Origin: Cryomorphaceae bacterium
Lineage (GTDB): Bacteria; Bacteroidota; Bacteroidia; Flavobacteriales; Schleiferiaceae
Assembly: GCA_003507115.1 (NCBI GenBank)
Contig: DNWN01000056.1
Span: forward strand, 1-6,496
Length of the DNA stretch: 6,496 bases
Direction of reading: 5' to 3'
In this document: piece by piece, positions 1-6,496 of the stretch
Layout: each line of letters starts with the position of its first letter
Numbering within the stretch: the stretch's first letter is position 1
The notes under the pieces: generated by a model
What the model saw: the letters and a program-made list of their open reading frames with translations, nothing else
The model's database searches: none
Told to the model about the DNA's origin: nothing
Position numbers and translations under genes: made by a program

Positions 1-349
1 ATTCCCCGTCGCCCAAATGCAAGGGGATATGGGGATCGAGGCCGCGCCGGGTAATTTTTTCGCGTCCCACGTCCAACATCCCCGCGGAAATGTCGACGCC
101 CTGAACCCGGCTTCCGGCAATGCCGCGGTGGAGGGCAATGGCTAGATCCGCCGTCCCCGTTGCCACATCTAGGATGTCTTTGGCTCCCATTTTACGCACG
201 GCCGCTACGGTACGGCGACGCCACAAAACGTCAATTCCCAGCGACAAGGTGCGATTGAGCACATCGTAGCGCTTCGAAATCGCATTGAACATATGGGCAA
301 CTTGCTCCTTTTTGGAGCCTTCAGCGTTATAGGGTTTGACGGGGTTCAT
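1..349 (-). CDS. menG: Demethylmenaquinone methyltransferase MenG/UbiE, C-terminal part beyond the window
   Basis: SAM-dependent C-methyltransferase that converts demethylmenaquinone to menaquinone, the last step of respiratory quinone synthesis; if the organism made ubiquinone the same family would act there as UbiE. Translating from the ATG at 347-349 gives 116 uninterrupted residues up to the window edge, about half of the family's usual length of roughly 240. Visible motifs are KKEQVAHMFNAISKRYDVLN (residues 13-32) with the UbiE signature continuing to LSLGIDVLW (35-43), SAM-binding motif I DVATGTADLA (61-70), and GVDISAGML (84-92), which contains the acidic residue expected to contact the SAM ribose. 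The ATG is the natural family start and lies 10 bases after the trkH stop. The bases before it carry no Shine-Dalgarno sequence. It is probably the third gene of a transcript starting near 3370. MenG is favoured over UbiE because Bacteroidota generally use menaquinone; that choice is inference. Confidence 0.93.
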   Translation of the reverse strand, partial: MNPVKPYNAEGSKKEQVAHMFNAISKRYDVLNRTLSLGIDVLWRRRTVAAVRKMGAKDILDVATGTADLAIALHRGIAGSRVQGVDISAGMLDVGREKITRRGLDPHIPLHLGDGE

Positions 350-359
350 GGATGGGGGC

Positions 360-2189
360 TTATCCTACCTGCACGTTGGCTTTGGGGTAGGTGTACTCGT
401 GGGATTCTTTCTTGCGACTAGTCAGTGCGAAGGCCAAAGTTATGGTCCCTACACGCCCTACTAACATAGAAAGCATTAAGATAGTTTGTCCCGAGGTGCT
501 CAATTCGGAAGTTATGCCCGTGGATAGTCCCACCGTGCAAAAGGCACTCACTTCCTCAAAGGCCAGTCGTGCCAGACCAATATGGCCGTCGGTAATGGTT
601 AGCATGAAGATGCCAAGAAGGATGGAGCTCGCCGAAAATAAAAAGGCACTCATGGCGAGGTTGAGAAGTTCCACAGGAATGGTGGAATGGAATAGTTCGA
701 CTCGCTTCCGACCGCGGATGGTAGCCAGGGCATTGACAAAAACGAGGGCAAACGTCGATGTTTTGATGCCCCCCGCCGTCGAGCCAGAGGAGCCGCCGAT
801 AAACATGAAGACGATCAAAATGAGCAGCGTAGGCAGCGCCACGGCCCCAAAGTCCACGGTGTTAAATCCGGCCGTTCGCGTCGTGATAGATTGGAAAAGA
901 GAGGTTAAAATGCGATGCCCATGATCCATTCCAAATAGGGTTCCATGCCATTCCAAGGCCCCAAAGATGAGAGTGCCCAATGGAATGAGGATCAAGGCCG
1001 CATACAAAGCAATTTTGGTATTCACATTCAAATGGATCCATGGATTGCGTCGCCGCGCCACATAGGCTTGGGTCGAGAATAAGTCATGGATGGTGCTGAA
1101 TCCCAAGCCTCCGAGGACAATGGTCACTCCGATGATGAGAATCAGAGGCACATTGTGTGCCAAGGCTGGGTGGGTCATGCCCTCGCTCAATAGGCTAAAT
1201 CCGGCATTGTTAAAGGCACTGATGGCGTGAAAGACACTAAAGAAGATGCGATCCCCTATGTGGGCAAAAGGGAAGTCTCCCCAGGAGAAAAAGAGCAAGA
1301 CGGCGGCCCCCAGCTCAAAGAAGAAACTGAATCGGAAGATTTCGCGGATGAGGTTGACCGAACCCTCGAGGGAATCACTGCTGTAATTGGCTTGCAACAA
1401 GCTCTTGTAGCGCGTGCCCAACGCCGGATTGGCAAGCATGGCGAAAATGGAGGCGAAGGCGATGAAATTCAGTCCTCCCAATTGAATGAGGATCATCAAA
1501 ACAAACTTCCCTTTAAAGCTCAACGTCGAGGCGATATCGATGATATTCAATCCGGTCACCGAAACGGCGGAAACGGACGTGAAAATGGCCTCTTTGAAGC
1601 TGAGGCCCTCCCCAGACTTGGTCATTTCGGGCATCCATAGCAGTCCTGTTCCGACAATCATGAGTACAATGAAGCTGCTCACTAACAAGGCTGGAGGACT
1701 CACTTTGATCAGGGGCAAGAGACGGCTGGCTTTGCCTATTTCTAAGGCGACAAAAAGGAGGAAATACGCTTGGACGAAGACCATAAAGAAGGCGTCCAGT
1801 TGTTCTAAGCCGAGGTAGCCTCCCAACGTGGAGAGAATTTCGACCCCAAAGAGGTTGAAGGAAAGGATGTTGACCGTCATGTAGCCCATGAGCAGACCTT
1901 CCCAGCGGGAATCTTTGAGATACTGTAGGGGGGAGAAGGAGTAGAAGAATTCGACCACATACTTCAAGATGTAGAAGCCAATGGTCGTTTTGAGCAAATA
2001 GTCCACCCATTCCTTTTCGGTGGGTTCCAACGCAAATCCATGACTGAGTAACAAGGATATGACGGCGGCAATAGAGAGTGGAACACTCAAATACCGCAAC
2101 AAACGTATCGCTGGGATTTTACTGTCGTAAATGCGAAGGTTAATCCATTCGCGAATTCGATTGACCGTTTGCCGACGGGAGTGATTCAT
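360..2189 (-). CDS. trkH: TrkH/KtrB-family potassium uptake membrane subunit, long form
   Basis: Potassium-translocating subunit of a Trk/Ktr uptake system in the inner membrane, 609 residues. All four selectivity-filter repeats can be seen: SVSAVSVTGLN (205-215), SAFNNAGFSLL (324-334), TTRTAGFN (436-443) and SAFCTVGLSTG (548-558). The third repeat is followed by GGSSGSTAGGIKT (465-477), the conserved stretch near the intramembrane gate, and the last membrane helix holds GRVGTIT (578-584). The VTGL-type first filter resembles KtrB more than classical TrkH. Before the core, which begins near residue 163, there are about 160 extra residues with hydrophobic segments near 34-51, 65-86, 98-120 and 130-150; KtrB proteins of about 450 residues lack these. 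The start ATG overlaps the aminotransferase stop as ATGA, suggesting translational coupling; there is no Shine-Dalgarno sequence. No regulatory TrkA/KtrA (RCK domain) gene is present in the window, so the partner must lie elsewhere. Confidence 0.95.
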   Translation of the reverse strand: MNHSRRQTVNRIREWINLRIYDSKIPAIRLLRYLSVPLSIAAVISLLLSHGFALEPTEKEWVDYLLKTTIGFYILKYVVEFFYSFSPLQYLKDSRWEGLLMGYMTVNILSFNLFGVEILSTLGGYLGLEQLDAFFMVFVQAYFLLFVALEIGKASRLLPLIKVSPPALLVSSFIVLMIVGTGLLWMPEMTKSGEGLSFKEAIFTSVSAVSVTGLNIIDIASTLSFKGKFVLMILIQLGGLNFIAFASIFAMLANPALGTRYKSLLQANYSSDSLEGSVNLIREIFRFSFFFELGAAVLLFFSWGDFPFAHIGDRIFFSVFHAISAFNNAGFSLLSEGMTHPALAHNVPLILIIGVTIVLGGLGFSTIHDLFSTQAYVARRRNPWIHLNVNTKIALYAALILIPLGTLIFGALEWHGTLFGMDHGHRILTSLFQSITTRTAGFNTVDFGAVALPTLLILIVFMFIGGSSGSTAGGIKTSTFALVFVNALATIRGRKRVELFHSTIPVELLNLAMSAFLFSASSILLGIFMLTITDGHIGLARLAFEEVSAFCTVGLSTGITSELSTSGQTILMLSMLVGRVGTITLAFALTSRKKESHEYTYPKANVQVG

Positions 2190-3370
2190 GAAGCAGAATT
2201 CAGTCCGTTTAAGGTACGGACAATTCGCTCAGCAGCCCGGCGCAAATCCTCTTCGGAAGCCGCGTAACTAAAACGAATATAGCCATCTAGACCAAAGGCC
2301 TCGCCCGGGACCGCAGCCACCCCTCCATCGAGGAGTTGCATACATAGATCCAAGGCGGTGGGATGCGCTTTGCTGAGGTAGGCCGAAGCGTCGACAAAGA
2401 GGTAGAAGGCCCCTTCCGGCGCCTTGACCACCAGCTTTTCTGCACCGCGCAAGGCGTCTGCCAAAAGACGACGACGCGAGGTGAATGCGTCAACCATATA
2501 CTGGACAGATTCAGGCCCCGATTTGAGGGCGGCTATGGCTGCGCGCTGCGCGATACTCGATGCGCCGCTGGTTATTTGGCTTTGGATTTTCTCGCAGGCT
2601 TTGGCGAGTTCCACGGGAGCACCCATATAGCCCAAACGCCATCCGGTCATCGCGAAACCTTTGGACAAACCATTGACAGTGGCGGTGCGCTCTCGCATTC
2701 CGGACAAGGACGCCATGCTGACGTGCTCGACGCCGTATTGGATGTACTCATAAATCTCGTCACTGATAATCCATACGTGAGGATGGGCGCGAAGCACTTC
2801 CGCCAGGGCCTCGAGCTCCGTGCGGCTATACATCGCACCACTGGGGTTATTGGGACTGGAAAAGATGAGCAACTTGGTTCGGGGGCTGATGGATTGCTCG
2901 AGTTGAGCCGCAGTGAGTTTGAAGTCTTGATGGATACCTGCTTTCGGGCTGACCACCGTGCCACCGACAAATTCGGCCAGATCCGCATAGGATACCCAAT
3001 AGGGCGCCGGGATGATGACCTCGTCGCCGGGATTCACCAAGGCCATCATTAAATTGGCAATAGATTGCTTCGCTCCCGTGCTGACGATAATTTCGTCGGG
3101 GTGATAGGACAAACCGTTGTCTCGTTGAAACTTCTCACAAACTGCTTGGCGAAGATCCACATACCCAGGAACTGGCATGTAGTGGGAGAAATTCTGGGCA
3201 ATGCCATCCATTCCAGCGGCTTTTGCAAAATCGGGCGTATCGAAGTCTGGCTCCCCCAAGCTTAGGCTGATGATGTCATGGCCGGCCTCTTGCAACGCGC
3301 GGCTTTTCTTGGTCATTTCGATGGTCATGGGCAAGGCCAAAGACTCCACTCGCTGGGATAGAAAAAGCAT
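2186..3370 (-). CDS. Class I PLP-dependent aminotransferase (aspartate aminotransferase-like)
   Basis: Cytoplasmic fold-type I aminotransferase, 394 residues, normal for the family; it most likely transfers the amino group between aspartate or a similar amino acid and 2-oxoglutarate. Numbering from the ATG at 3368-3370: SLSLGEPDFDTP (35-46), GAKQ phosphate-binding loop (99-102), PAPYWVSY (121-128), SPNNPSG with the pyridoxal-contacting Asn175 (172-178), SDEIYE with Asp204 and Tyr207 (203-208), and SKGFAMTGWRLGY (236-248) with the Schiff-base Lys237 and Arg245. Arg366 in GYIRFSYA is the expected alpha-carboxylate-binding arginine. An in-frame TTG two codons upstream (3376) is possible, but it falls inside a candidate promoter box, so I prefer the ATG. 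It is the first gene of the minus-strand group and overlaps trkH by four bases. Motifs fit the AspC-like subgroup Igamma; exact substrate (aspartate, aromatic, or prephenate) cannot be settled from sequence, so no symbol is given. Confidence 0.94.
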   Translation of the reverse strand: MLFLSQRVESLALPMTIEMTKKSRALQEAGHDIISLSLGEPDFDTPDFAKAAGMDGIAQNFSHYMPVPGYVDLRQAVCEKFQRDNGLSYHPDEIIVSTGAKQSIANLMMALVNPGDEVIIPAPYWVSYADLAEFVGGTVVSPKAGIHQDFKLTAAQLEQSISPRTKLLIFSSPNNPSGAMYSRTELEALAEVLRAHPHVWIISDEIYEYIQYGVEHVSMASLSGMRERTATVNGLSKGFAMTGWRLGYMGAPVELAKACEKIQSQITSGASSIAQRAAIAALKSGPESVQYMVDAFTSRRRLLADALRGAEKLVVKAPEGAFYLFVDASAYLSKAHPTALDLCMQLLDGGVAAVPGEAFGLDGYIRFSYAASEEDLRRAAERIVRTLNGLNSAS

Positions 3371-3373
3371 CCC

Positions 3374-3381
3374 CAAAAGTA
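3374..3381 (-). promoter_or_regulatory. Candidate Bacteroidota -7 promoter box for the aminotransferase group
   Basis: On the minus strand this reads TACTTTTG, a full match to the Bacteroidota sigma-ABfr -7 consensus TAnnTTTG. Only three bases separate it from the ATG at 3370, so the expected transcription start would be at or beside the A of the ATG, giving a leaderless mRNA for the aminotransferase, trkH and menG. I see no TTG or TTTG at the -33 position, which lowers confidence. The box occupies one of the only two non-coding gaps in the window, and the first gene of the group has no Shine-Dalgarno sequence. Confidence 0.4.
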
Positions 3382-3401
3382 TGAATTGCCGGGAAATGCG
3401 C

Positions 3402-3409
3402 GATATTTG
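3402..3409 (+). promoter_or_regulatory. Weak candidate -7 box for the DUF7935 gene
   Basis: Reads GATATTTG, one mismatch from TAnnTTTG, and ends four bases before the preferred ATG at 3414. Its distance from the start mirrors that of the opposite-strand box at 3374-3381. A TTG at 3386-3388 is too close (13 bases) to serve as a normal -33 element. It may be chance in such a short spacer. Confidence 0.2.
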
Positions 3410-3413
3410 TCTT

Positions 3414-3935
3414 ATGGATGTTTTCTACGATACAATTCGCACCATTTTCCCTTCAATCCTGATCCTGATTGTGGTGTATTTGATGATGTCAAGCTTTTTG
3501 GACAATGAGGATAAACGTCGACGAAGCGAGCGACTTGCCGCCTCACAGAAGCAAGCTTTGCCCATCCGAATGCAGGCCTACGAGCGTTTGGCCCTCTTGC
3601 TTGAGCGCATCAGCCCGAACTCCTTGTTACTGCGTGTAAAGGCCGGAAAACTCAGTAAGTCTGAATATTTGATCCTCCTGCAACAGGCTATTCGAAGCGA
3701 ATTTGAGCATAACCTTTCTCAGCAGGTGTATGTTTCGGAACATCTCTGGGATATGGTCGTCACGGCCAAAAGCGCCATGGTATCCATGATGAATACGGTG
3801 GCGGCGGACCTCGATGATGATGCTACCGGGGCAGACTTGAGCAAGGCCATTTTGACTCGATCCATGGACATGGGGACCCTGCCCACCCGCACGGCCTTAT
3901 CCGTTCTTCGTAGAGAAATGGCGCAGGAATTCTAA
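3414..3935 (+). CDS. DUF7935 family protein, small single-pass membrane protein of unknown function
   Basis: Conserved hypothetical protein of 173 residues whose function is not known to me; the family appears restricted to Bacteroidota. One hydrophobic segment at residues 8-28 (IRTIFPSILILIVVYLMMSS) should anchor it in the membrane, followed by a charged stretch NEDKRRRSER (31-40) that suggests a cytoplasmic C-terminal part by the positive-inside rule. The two family hallmarks are PIRMQAYERLALLLERISPN (50-69) and AIRSEFEHNLSQQVYVSEHL (92-111). A third conserved stretch, ADLSKAIL (140-147), follows an acidic DLDDD (132-136). The reading frame is open back to 3201, but the upstream part is antisense to the aminotransferase. 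ATGs at 3381 and 3396 are in frame; 3414 is preferred because it starts the protein right before the membrane segment, as in relatives. It is the only plus-strand gene here. Its last 13 codons overlap the end of meaB. Confidence 0.87.
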   Translation: MDVFYDTIRTIFPSILILIVVYLMMSSFLDNEDKRRRSERLAASQKQALPIRMQAYERLALLLERISPNSLLLRVKAGKLSKSEYLILLQQAIRSEFEHNLSQQVYVSEHLWDMVVTAKSAMVSMMNTVAADLDDDATGADLSKAILTRSMDMGTLPTRTALSVLRREMAQEF

Positions 3936-4919
3936 GGCGCCTTCTGCCGGGGAGATGCCCCCCGAAATCACTTGTTTTTCTAGGTGAGCTAAGCGTTCCG
4001 CGCCTTGATGGAGAGCATGATCCCATAAGCCGGCTTGAATGCGGCGGGTCATTTGTTTTCCCCGCTGCTCACTCCGTCGTTGCGGTGTTCGGTCACTGGC
4101 CCATCCCCAACGCATACCTCGGTCCAGCGCTTCCCACAGTTCGTTCAAGGAAGAAGGCTCCCATGCGCTGCCCACTAAAACATCCACATGCTGGGTCTCT
4201 GCGCGCTGGAAGAGTCCCAAGGCTTGGCGCAGTTGACTGGCGGCTTGGTTTGCCGCCATCCGCTGTCCACCATCTGCTTTATTCACCCAAATGAGATCAG
4301 CCGCTTCCATGACCCCGCGTTTGAGTCCTTGGACTTCGTCGCCGGCTCCCGGCAATGCGACCAACATGGTGAAGTCCACCACCCCTTGGATGGCCGTTTC
4401 GTTCTGACCTACCCCGACTGTTTCTACGATGATCCGGTCAAACCCTGCGGCCTCGAATAACTGAATAACCTCCCCGGTTTGGGTGTGAATTCCCCCGAGA
4501 GCCCCTGCCGATGGGCTAGGGCGAACAAAGGCGCTAGCTTCTTTGCCAAGCAGCTCCATCCGGGTTTTATCGCCCAAAATACTTCCACGGTGTTGCTGGC
4601 TGCTCGGGTCGATAGCCAGAACGGCCACTCGATGTCCCGCTTCGGTCCAGTGTTTTCCGAGTGCTTCAATTAAGGTGCTTTTACCCGCGCCCGGATTACC
4701 GGTGATACCCAACCGAAAAGTCTTCATTTCACCCCGTGGAGCCTTTTGTAGCGCCGTCAAAAGCTCCGCCGCAAGGGGTTGATCTGCGGCTAGATGGCTT
4801 TCAACCAGTGTGATCCCTCGCGCCAAAGCACTTCGATCCCCATCCTGAACTCCTCGAACCAAGGCAGGAACATCCCATGCTTGCCGCTCCGGGGCATGAA
4901 ATTTAGGGTTAATGGCCAT
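3897..4919 (-). CDS. meaB: Methylmalonyl-CoA mutase-associated GTPase MeaB (ArgK family)
   Basis: G3E-type P-loop GTPase that acts as a chaperone of methylmalonyl-CoA mutase, coupling GTP hydrolysis to adenosylcobalamin loading and protecting the enzyme from inactivation. 340 residues, normal length. The N-terminal helical part (1-65) precedes the G domain: Walker [10 protein letters not shown] (74-82), [18 protein letters not shown] (104-121) with the magnesium-site aspartate and conserved [15 protein letters not shown] (135-143), the ETVGVGQNE switch (166-174), and the guanine-specificity motif NKAD (213-216). The charged C-terminal segment (about 280-340) corresponds to the dimerisation region. 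The ATG at 4917-4919 lies within the last codons of mutB (11-base overlap) and has no Shine-Dalgarno sequence, which fits translation coupled to mutB. Older databases call this family ArgK or LAO/AO transport ATPase; the mutB neighbour supports the MeaB role. Its 3' end overlaps the convergent DUF7935 gene by 39 bases. Confidence 0.96.
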   Translation of the reverse strand: MAINPKFHAPERQAWDVPALVRGVQDGDRSALARGITLVESHLAADQPLAAELLTALQKAPRGEMKTFRLGITGNPGAGKSTLIEALGKHWTEAGHRVAVLAIDPSSQQHRGSILGDKTRMELLGKEASAFVRPSPSAGALGGIHTQTGEVIQLFEAAGFDRIIVETVGVGQNETAIQGVVDFTMLVALPGAGDEVQGLKRGVMEAADLIWVNKADGGQRMAANQAASQLRQALGLFQRAETQHVDVLVGSAWEPSSLNELWEALDRGMRWGWASDRTPQRRSEQRGKQMTRRIQAGLWDHALHQGAERLAHLEKQVISGGISPAEGALEFLRHFSTKNG

Positions 4920-6496
4920 GGTCGGGAAAGCGATGTTGCATCATTTGATTCAGGAGTTGGCTTGCCGATTCGGCGATCGGGGTGCCTGGACCGAAAATTC
5001 CGGCGACACCCAAGTCAAACAAGCGAGCATAGTCTCCTTTTGGTATGACTCCTCCCAGAACGACAAAAATATCGGGACGACCCTGGGAACGCAGGGCATC
5101 CAGGAGTTGGGGGATGAGTGTGGTGTGTCCGGCAGCGAGGGAGCTTACCCCCACCCAATGGACATCGTTTTCGATGGCTTGTCGAGCCGTTTCTTCGGGA
5201 GTCTGGAATAAGGGCCCTAAATCCACATCAAATCCCATGTCGGCAAAACTACTGGCCACCACTTTGGCGCCGCGGTCATGACCGTCTTGACCCATTTTTG
5301 CGACCAAAATGCGCGGACGACGGCCTTCTCGTTCAGCGAAGGCATCCGCTAAAGCGCGCGCCTCTAGAAAGGCGGGATGAGTGTCGTTTTCTTTTTTGTA
5401 CACGCCTGAGATTAATTGGGTGGTGGCATGGTAGCGCCCGAATACACGCTCTAAGGTATCGCTGATTTCACCCAAGGTGGCGCGGGCCTTCGCCGCGTCT
5501 ATGGCGGCCGTCAGGATATTGGCCTCGGATTGGGCGGCCCGATAAAGGTTCTCCAAGGCCCGGTCTACATCCTCAGCAGACCGATGGGCTTTGAGTTCAG
5601 TGATCCGTTCCAACTGTGAAATGCGGACAGCCGTGTTGTCTACTTCTCGGACTTCCATCTCCGTTTCGGTGTCGGAGAGAAAGGCGTTGACCCCAATTAA
5701 AATATCCTTGCCACGGTCCAAACGCGCCTGTTTTTGCGCAGCGGCCTCTTCGATACGAAGCTTGGGCAGTCCTTGTTCAATGGCTTTGGCCATGCCACCT
5801 AGAGACTCGATTTCTTCGATGAGCGCCCAGGCTTCCTCCATCAAGGCGGCGGTGCGCCGCTCCACTTCGTAGCTACCTCCAAAGGGGTCGACAAATTGGG
5901 TGACCCCACTCTTTTGCTGCAAGTAGAGCTGGGTTTCCCGGGCAATCCGTGCCGAATAGTCGGTAGGCAAGGCGATGGCCTCGTCGAGAGCATTCGTATG
6001 CAAGGACTGGGTGCCGCCGAGTACGGCGGCCATGGCCTCCACGGCGGTGCGGGTCACGTTATTGTAGGGCTGTTGTTCGGTGAGACTCCAGCCACTCGTC
6101 TGGCAATGAGTCCGAAGTAGCAGGCTCTTGGGGTTTTTCGGCTGGAAAGTTCCCACGATGCGGTCCCAAAGGACCCGGGCGGCCCGCAATTTGGCCACCT
6201 CTGTGAGAAAATCCATCCCGATGCCCCAGAAAAAACTGAGCCTCGGCGCAAATTCATCAATCTGTAATCCGGCCGCTATCGCTGTTTGGATATATTCCTT
6301 TCCATCCGCCAACGTATAGGCCAGCTCGAGTGAGGCATTCGCACCCGCTTCCTGGATGTGATATCCGGAAATTGAAATGGTATTGAACTTGGGCAAATTA
6401 GCTGAGCAATACGCAATGATATCGCCGATGATCTTCATACTGGGTGTAGGCGGGTAAATGTACGTATTGCGAACCATGAACTCTTTCAAAATATCA
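4909..6496 (-). CDS. mutB: Methylmalonyl-CoA mutase large (catalytic) subunit, N-terminus beyond the window
   Basis: Adenosylcobalamin-dependent isomerase interconverting (R)-methylmalonyl-CoA and succinyl-CoA, linking propionate and branched-chain carbon to the TCA cycle. The visible 528 residues are the C-terminal part; comparison with known mutases of about 720 residues suggests some 200 are missing. The frame runs open to the window edge, so the TTG at 6489 is an internal leucine. Numbering from the first complete codon (6493-6495): Arg9 in [10 protein letters not shown] matches Propionibacterium MutB Arg207, which binds the substrate carboxylate and is Gln in isobutyryl-CoA mutase. [10 protein letters not shown] (43-52) holds the Tyr243/His244 pair as Tyr45 and His46, RIARETQ (183-189) and DPFGGSY (203-209) are mutase signatures, and the C-terminal B12 domain (from about 393) carries [12 protein letters not shown] (398-409) with the cobalt-ligand His406 (codon 5278-5280), then [10 protein letters not shown] and LGGVIP. 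It overlaps meaB by 11 bases. The small subunit MutA is expected further upstream, outside the window. Confidence 0.97.
   Translation of the reverse strand, partial: DILKEFMVRNTYIYPPTPSMKIIGDIIAYCSANLPKFNTISISGYHIQEAGANASLELAYTLADGKEYIQTAIAAGLQIDEFAPRLSFFWGIGMDFLTEVAKLRAARVLWDRIVGTFQPKNPKSLLLRTHCQTSGWSLTEQQPYNNVTRTAVEAMAAVLGGTQSLHTNALDEAIALPTDYSARIARETQLYLQQKSGVTQFVDPFGGSYEVERRTAALMEEAWALIEEIESLGGMAKAIEQGLPKLRIEEAAAQKQARLDRGKDILIGVNAFLSDTETEMEVREVDNTAVRISQLERITELKAHRSAEDVDRALENLYRAAQSEANILTAAIDAAKARATLGEISDTLERVFGRYHATTQLISGVYKKENDTHPAFLEARALADAFAEREGRRPRILVAKMGQDGHDRGAKVVASSFADMGFDVDLGPLFQTPEETARQAIENDVHWVGVSSLAAGHTTLIPQLLDALRSQGRPDIFVVLGGVIPKGDYARLFDLGVAGIFGPGTPIAESASQLLNQMMQHRFPDHGH

Noticed and set aside
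391..924. Plus-strand open frame of 177 codons
   Set aside because: It lies wholly antisense to trkH, whose translation has all four filter repeats intact; the plus-strand translation resembles no family I know and its composition is that of a frame shadow.
1513..2010. Minus-strand open frame of 165 codons inside trkH
   Set aside because: It is in another frame of the same strand as trkH and has no family resemblance; the trkH frame explains the stretch.
2363..3052. Plus-strand open frame of 229 codons
   Set aside because: It is antisense to the aminotransferase across its catalytic motifs; the translation has no recognisable domain and no start context, so the long open frame is a by-product of codon use on the other strand.
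3371..3376. TTG start two codons upstream for the aminotransferase
   Set aside because: The TTG falls within the TAnnTTTG promoter candidate, adds only Met-Gly, and an ATG follows at once; it cannot be excluded but is less likely.
3201..3413. 71-codon upstream extension of the DUF7935 gene
   Set aside because: The extension is antisense to the 5' end of the aminotransferase and puts about 70 unrelated residues before the membrane anchor, whereas family members begin right before it.
3948..3979. Possible terminator for the plus-strand gene: CGGGG/CCCCG hairpin followed by a T-run
   Set aside because: The stem is only five pairs with a seven-base loop, the T-run (3975-3979) begins ten bases after the stem, and the whole stretch codes for the C-terminal part of MeaB.
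6487..6489. TTG as the start of the mutase gene
   Set aside because: The frame stays open to the window edge with residues Asp-Ile before this leucine, matching the internal [12 protein letters not shown] stretch of known mutases, so the codon is internal and the gene is truncated by the window.

Overview
This looks like an ordinary chromosomal housekeeping region from a member of the Bacteroidota with roughly balanced base composition. I infer the phylum from several signs. The small plus-strand gene belongs to a conserved hypothetical family (DUF7935) that I know only from Bacteroidota. The MenG/UbiE N-terminus has the wording seen in that phylum. The TrkH is the long form of about 600 residues. 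None of the starts I examined has a Shine-Dalgarno sequence, and a Bacteroidota-type -7 box (TAnnTTTG) sits just before one start. I cannot assign a family or genus.

The window is almost fully coding, with six genes, two of them cut by the window edges. From the right edge, on the minus strand: mutB (methylmalonyl-CoA mutase large subunit, N-terminus missing) overlaps meaB (its GTPase chaperone) by 11 bases. A lone plus-strand gene for a small membrane-anchored protein (DUF7935) converges on meaB, and the two 3' ends overlap by 39 bases. A 43-base divergent spacer then separates it from a second minus-strand group: a class I PLP aminotransferase, a TrkH/KtrB-type potassium translocating subunit (4-base ATGA overlap), and menG/ubiE (10-base gap, running off the left edge). 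No stretch over 300 bases lacks a gene. The only non-coding sequence is the 43-base spacer and the 10-base gap.

mutB and meaB form one functional unit. MutB interconverts methylmalonyl-CoA and succinyl-CoA with adenosylcobalamin, and MeaB gates cofactor loading and protects the holoenzyme. The second group combines amino-acid transamination, K+ uptake and the last step of menaquinone synthesis. These functions are unrelated, so tight packing is probably co-transcription rather than a shared pathway.

I found no RNA genes, insertion sequences, CRISPR arrays, phage genes or clear terminators, and no new biological system. The points most worth a second look are the two -7-like boxes lying 3 to 4 bases from divergent start codons (possible leaderless transcripts), the convergent coding overlap, and the long N-terminal membrane extension of the TrkH protein without a visible TrkA/KtrA partner.
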